A stretch of DNA of 64,000 nt, from contig NC_092195.1 of NCBI RefSeq assembly GCF_043641665.1, positions 21,406,274 to 21,470,273 of the forward strand, in the 5' to 3' direction. The translations under genes and the position numbers were made by a program. Under the pieces are notes generated by a model. The model saw only the letters and a list, made by a program, of their open reading frames with translations, had not been told where the DNA came from and did not search any database. The stretch comes from Enoplosus armatus. Its lineage: Eukaryota > Chordata > Actinopteri > Centrarchiformes > Enoplosidae. This document shows, piece by piece, positions 60,445 through 64,000 of this stretch. The number at the start of each line of letters is the position of its first letter. Position 1 is the stretch's first letter.

Positions 60445-61755
60445 CGAGTCACAAGTGGATCCTGATTTGTTGTGAAAGTCTGAAACGTATTCATGGCAGG
60501 GCTCAGACACAAAAAGAGGACAGTGAAGAAGAAACGAGAGACAACAGAAGTCTCCAAGCTCTCACCTCTTTGTTTTCCTGCATGAACAACTGAATTCTTC
60601 AGGGAGCAGTTTTCCCACCACATAGCAGCTCTCCACTTAAACCAAATCTTATGCTGTCAGGGTGGCCCGCCCCGAAAAAGATCAATGTTAGAAACATGGA
60701 CACACACTGTAATACACTGGCCGACGCACAGAGGAGCGTCGGAGTGTTGTTGGCCTCTGAAAGGACACCAGCCACCGGAGGATTGCAGCACTGTGATTCC
60801 ACCCCCGGGCCGACGGAGCGATTTGTTGTTTTTAGTCTCCCTTTTGTCTTGTCTCGTTGAATCCGTCGACCTACCTGCGGCCCCCAGAGTCCAGACTTCC
60901 ACACTCCTATCAAAGAATGTCAAATGCATGAAGCTCAGAGGTGGGAAGTGACAAGAAAACCTGTTTTCTGAAGTTACACCACCTCCAGGGGTAAAATAAA
61001 ATCAGCCTTCAGAGCTCTGTCTGTCTCGATAAAAGGACTGTTATCGTCGCGTCTCAGCTTAAATCCAGAACAAAACGCACAACTGCGGCTCTTCGACACA
61101 TTCTACAACTTTTAATACAAGATGTTTGTGCCCCGGCGGGCAGGAAGACGGGAGCGGAGGCGTTTTACCACCAGCGTAAAGAATGAAGTTGAAACATTTG
61201 ATATTAAATTTGAGTTGGGCTCAGAGTTGGTAAACAGGGCTGTCAGGAGGTAATTCACAGCAAGAAGACGGAAACACACAGAGAGGAATGAAACCGAGTG
61301 CCGCAGCGTAAACAGAGTGTCAGCGAATGGAAACGACTCCAGTTACAGAGGAAATGAGCTGGTATTTCATTTCAAGAAGCTGATAGTAATTTGTATAAAA
61401 TGTGCACGTGACAAACAGTGATGTGCCTCGCTTCCAGAGTCGACTGGAGACGTTTCTCAGAGAAAAACCTTCAGATGAGTCACATCCAGTTCAGGTAACA
61501 GGTCCAAAGAAATCCTCAAGAGGTCCCTGTTCTTTAATGGATGATAGTGAGCGGAGCCTGTTCCCCTCCTCAGACCTGCTCCTTCTGTCTCTCCACACTT
61601 CAATGTTAATGAGCCCTGAGCGGCCATCTTTGTTCGCCGCTCAGGGCTTCACAAGAAGAGAGTCGCTCCACTGCAGAAACTTTCAGAGTTCAAGTGTTTG
61701 ACCCTTTGTGAGTACTTCATCTTCATCTTCATCTTCTCTCTCCAGCACTGTTAAC
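60445..61755. other. Gene-free stretch (candidate intron)
   Basis: No exon or repeat recognised. Overlapping ORFs on both strands at 60599-60951 cancel each other as evidence. Confidence 0.45.
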
Positions 61756-61758
61756 CAG

Positions 61759-61760
<2 letters not shown>

Positions 61761-61794
<34 letters not shown>
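61761..61794. repeat. (TG)17 microsatellite
   Basis: Perfect run. Confidence 0.95.
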
Positions 61795-61795
<1 letters not shown>

Positions 61796-61883
61796 TCACA
61801 GTGACCCAGAGAACCATATATTCTGTAAACAGAGATAGTGTCTGAACACTGCTGAAGTCTCTTTATCTCCCCTTTCATCTTCA

Positions 61884-61912
61884 CCCCCCCCCCCCCCCCC
61901 CCCCCCCCCCCC
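61884..61912. repeat. C29 homopolymer
   Basis: Twenty-nine consecutive C. G-quadruplex/i-motif capable; length likely unstable in cells and unreliable in sequencing. Confidence 0.93.
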
Positions 61913-62039
61913 GAGCTCTGGGCATTCTGGGAAGATCCTGAGCTCTACCTCTCTCTCCGTTTAGGCTCCAACAAGCACCAACTTTTTCCACTAAGACAAA
62001 CAGTCAGCCAATATATCAGTTGTACTATTTGATTTCTCT

Positions 62040-62282
62040 CCTCTTCCAGAGAGATGTTGTACTTTTTATATATCTGACAGCTTACATTAGCGCACATTAT
62101 ACTCTGTATACTTCATGCTGTCAACTAAACTGTGCAGCTCTTACATTTAAATAACGTCACTTCGACCTCTTGACTTGCAGTACTTTTTCTTTCTTTATAT
62201 TTTCTACTTACTGTGTTTATCGCTATGCACCGATGTACCACGGCAACCTACTCGGCAGTAAACTTGATTCTGATTCTTCTTC
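62040..62282 (+). mobile_element. LINE 3' UTR and tail
   Basis: Ends with gcaccgatgtaccacggcaa, then cggcagtaaacttgattctg, attctt: the + strand version of the tail seen on the minus strand at 60095-60310. The preceding 200 bases are T-rich (tgtactttttatatatctga, ctttctttatattttctact) like the family's 3' UTR. No coding part. Confidence 0.75.
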
Positions 62283-62324
62283 GAGGTCTTAAATATAGAT
62301 CCTCAGATGTCAGTCAACAGTGTC

Positions 62325-62348
62325 TGATGATGATGATGATGATGATGA
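62325..62348. repeat. (TGA)8 microsatellite
   Basis: Perfect trinucleotide run, 43 bases right of the LINE tail. Confidence 0.93.
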
Positions 62349-62349
62349 C

Positions 62350-64000
62350 TACTTCTTGGTATTTGTATTCTTTCTGGAGTCGTATTCCTGAGGAGGTTTT
62401 CCACAGCACGACGATTCAGAGAGCAACACCAACCATCGGGCTCTCTTTGTGTTTTCCTAAACTGCCAAAACCCACAACAGTCTTTTTGAGGAAGGACACG
62501 ATAAACCTCCCAGTTCGCCCTGAGAGGCGTTAATTATTGAAGAAACACAAATCAAATCCAGAACAAACCCCAGCGGCAGCAGCAAACTTTCTGCTTGTTA
62601 CTGAGTCTCAGCAGCACATTCACTTTGATTTTTAGTCTGGTTGTGTAGCGTCTTTGCTCTCCGGCGTTACAGCTCAGTGTCCGCTGAAACGGGGAAATAA
62701 GGATGAATCACACAAAATCCATCTTAAGGCTTGTAATCAAGTCCTGAGCCTGAAATTCTCTTTTTCCTCTTTTCTGTGTTTTAAAGAGGAGAAAGAAAGT
62801 GTAGCTCTCATGTAGCACTCAGATCAGGCTGCAGCAGCAGACTTCATTCACCTCCTGGTGTTAAAACCTGCTCTCTCCATACAGTGAAGTACCTGCTCGC
62901 CCTCTGCTGCGTTCTCGTCCTTTGCATTCGGCTCTCTCTCCCATTGCACGGCCCGATTTTCAGCGTGCTCAATATTCAAAGCAGGCGGGTCGGAGGGGAG
63001 GTGGTGACAAAAATAAACATGGCAGGTGTTACTGTACACAGCCACCAGGTTCTAGCAGGAGCAAACAGAAACGATGACGAGACGTTTTTACTCGCTGCAG
63101 CTGCTGCGAACGCTCCGCTCTGCTTCCTGTTTAAATCCAAGGACGGGTATCAAATCTTTTCCTGGTGCGTCGTCTTGCTGCTGGTGATGTTTTCTCCTCT
63201 GCGCTCTGTACAGGTCATGTTTCACCTGGCTGGAGCACGGCTGTCCCATTTACACCTGTAGTAGAAGGCAGTTTGTAGCTGCCTTCACACCCCCGGTGTA
63301 CATGTGTTCTCGTGCTCTGCAGCGTTTTCAGGTGAAGAAGACGCACCTTAAATGAAAGCATACAAGTAAAGACACACATCAAAATGACTCCTCAGGTTTT
63401 GATCAGTATTCAAAAACGTATTATACTGAATACGATATTGAACGTTAGCTTAGCCACGTTCTGCAGCAGATACCACAGATACGTAGTCAGGCGTAGCTTA
63501 GCTTCATTAGTCGATGAGCCAGTGGTCCTCAGGTCTAAGGGCAGTGCGCTCGCCGGTGGGACTTTTCTTTACACCTTACCTTTTCAGTGTAGTGACAGCT
63601 GCCTTGCGTCCATGCTAAAAGAGGGCGTTACCCAGCCCCGCCCACTCCCTCAGTCTCTCTACATCCACACACAGACAGGCTGGGGGTGGTGGGACTGTGG
63701 AATTCAATTATTTACATTTTGTAATGATAATAGATTTTTACTCTGTCAGAAAGACTCAGGGCTAAAGCCCCGGACCCCCTGTTGATACAAAACGAACTGA
63801 ATAATCCTGATGATGATCACTATGATGAAGGTAATGTAATTATCTCTTATATCTTGAGATATCAAATTGTTTATTTGTGACAGAGACTTAAATATCTCAC
63901 TATCTGTGGAGAGACGCATCACTCACCCCGTGTGCAGGCAGAATGTGCTGTGTCATGTGAACGATGCGTTTCCTTCAGTTTCTTCGTCACCTTTTCCAGA
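62350..64000. other. Gene-free stretch (candidate intron)
   Basis: 63430-63510 has 'cgttagcttagccacg...gcgtagcttagcttc', vaguely like percomorph repeat vocabulary. The ORF at 62884-63261 begins with GTG, not ATG, and is judged noncoding. Confidence 0.45.

Noticed and set aside
60120..60623. 167-codon minus-strand ORF, the longest in the window
   Set aside because: It spans a LINE tail and an older repeat; its hydrophobic middle is AT-rich 3' UTR. No domain or splice context.
62884..63261. 125-codon ORF opening with a signal-peptide-like KYLLALCCVLVLCIRLSL
   Set aside because: It begins with GTG, not ATG, and no splice site before it gives an upstream ATG in frame. The downstream sequence has no family resemblance; the hydrophobic start comes from a CTC/CTG-rich stretch.

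Overview
The window looks like noncoding DNA from a ray-finned fish, most likely a percomorph teleost. The evidence is intron-like and intergenic composition, abundant long GT/AC microsatellites, a CpG-poor background, and several interspersed repeats I know from percomorph genomes. These include LINE reverse-transcriptase relics, LINE 3' tails ending in GATTCTGATTCT, the repeat with CAGGCTAGCTGTTTCCCCC, and the repeat with ATCTCAACAACTATTGGATGG. Nothing is prokaryotic: no operons, no long ORFs, no rRNA, intact tRNA or CRISPR. Family assignments rest on memory of these families; no search was run.

Only one piece of real coding sequence can be supported: a short exon on the + strand at about 52736-52894. 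It holds an ATG, a signal peptide and a clean GTGAGT donor. Its end (LS-x-x-RM, phase 1) fits the first coding exon of a high-affinity kainate receptor subunit, grik5 more likely than grik4. The next exon of that gene is not visible, so if the call is right everything from 52895 to 64000 is its first coding intron. Everything before 52.7 kb is 5' flank, 5' UTR intron or intergenic.

Layout. 0-5 kb: a tandem pair of old repeats, a small CpG-rich block (1.38-1.74 kb) with a splice donor readable on the minus strand, and two stretches that look like conserved noncoding elements. 5-15 kb: featureless apart from microsatellites and one percomorph repeat. 15.4-18.4 kb: a ~1 kb element with terminal inverted repeats carrying a degenerate LINE piece, then a second, clearer minus-strand LINE reverse-transcriptase relic. 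19-37 kb: dense GT microsatellites and purine/pyrimidine tracts. 39.6-40.1 kb and 44.7-44.9 kb: two more LINE relics. 47.1-47.5 kb: a TATAG array with an exact internal 72-bp duplication. 51.45-51.79 kb: a 340-bp AC array. 52.3-52.9 kb: the receptor exon beside two copies of a 40-bp repeat. 54.6-62.3 kb: several repeats, one interrupted by a later LINE tail, and a 29-base C run.

I found no convincing novel biological system. The most useful leads are the receptor exon whose splice acceptor lies inside a repeat copy, the CpG-rich block, the nested repeats and the TATAG array.
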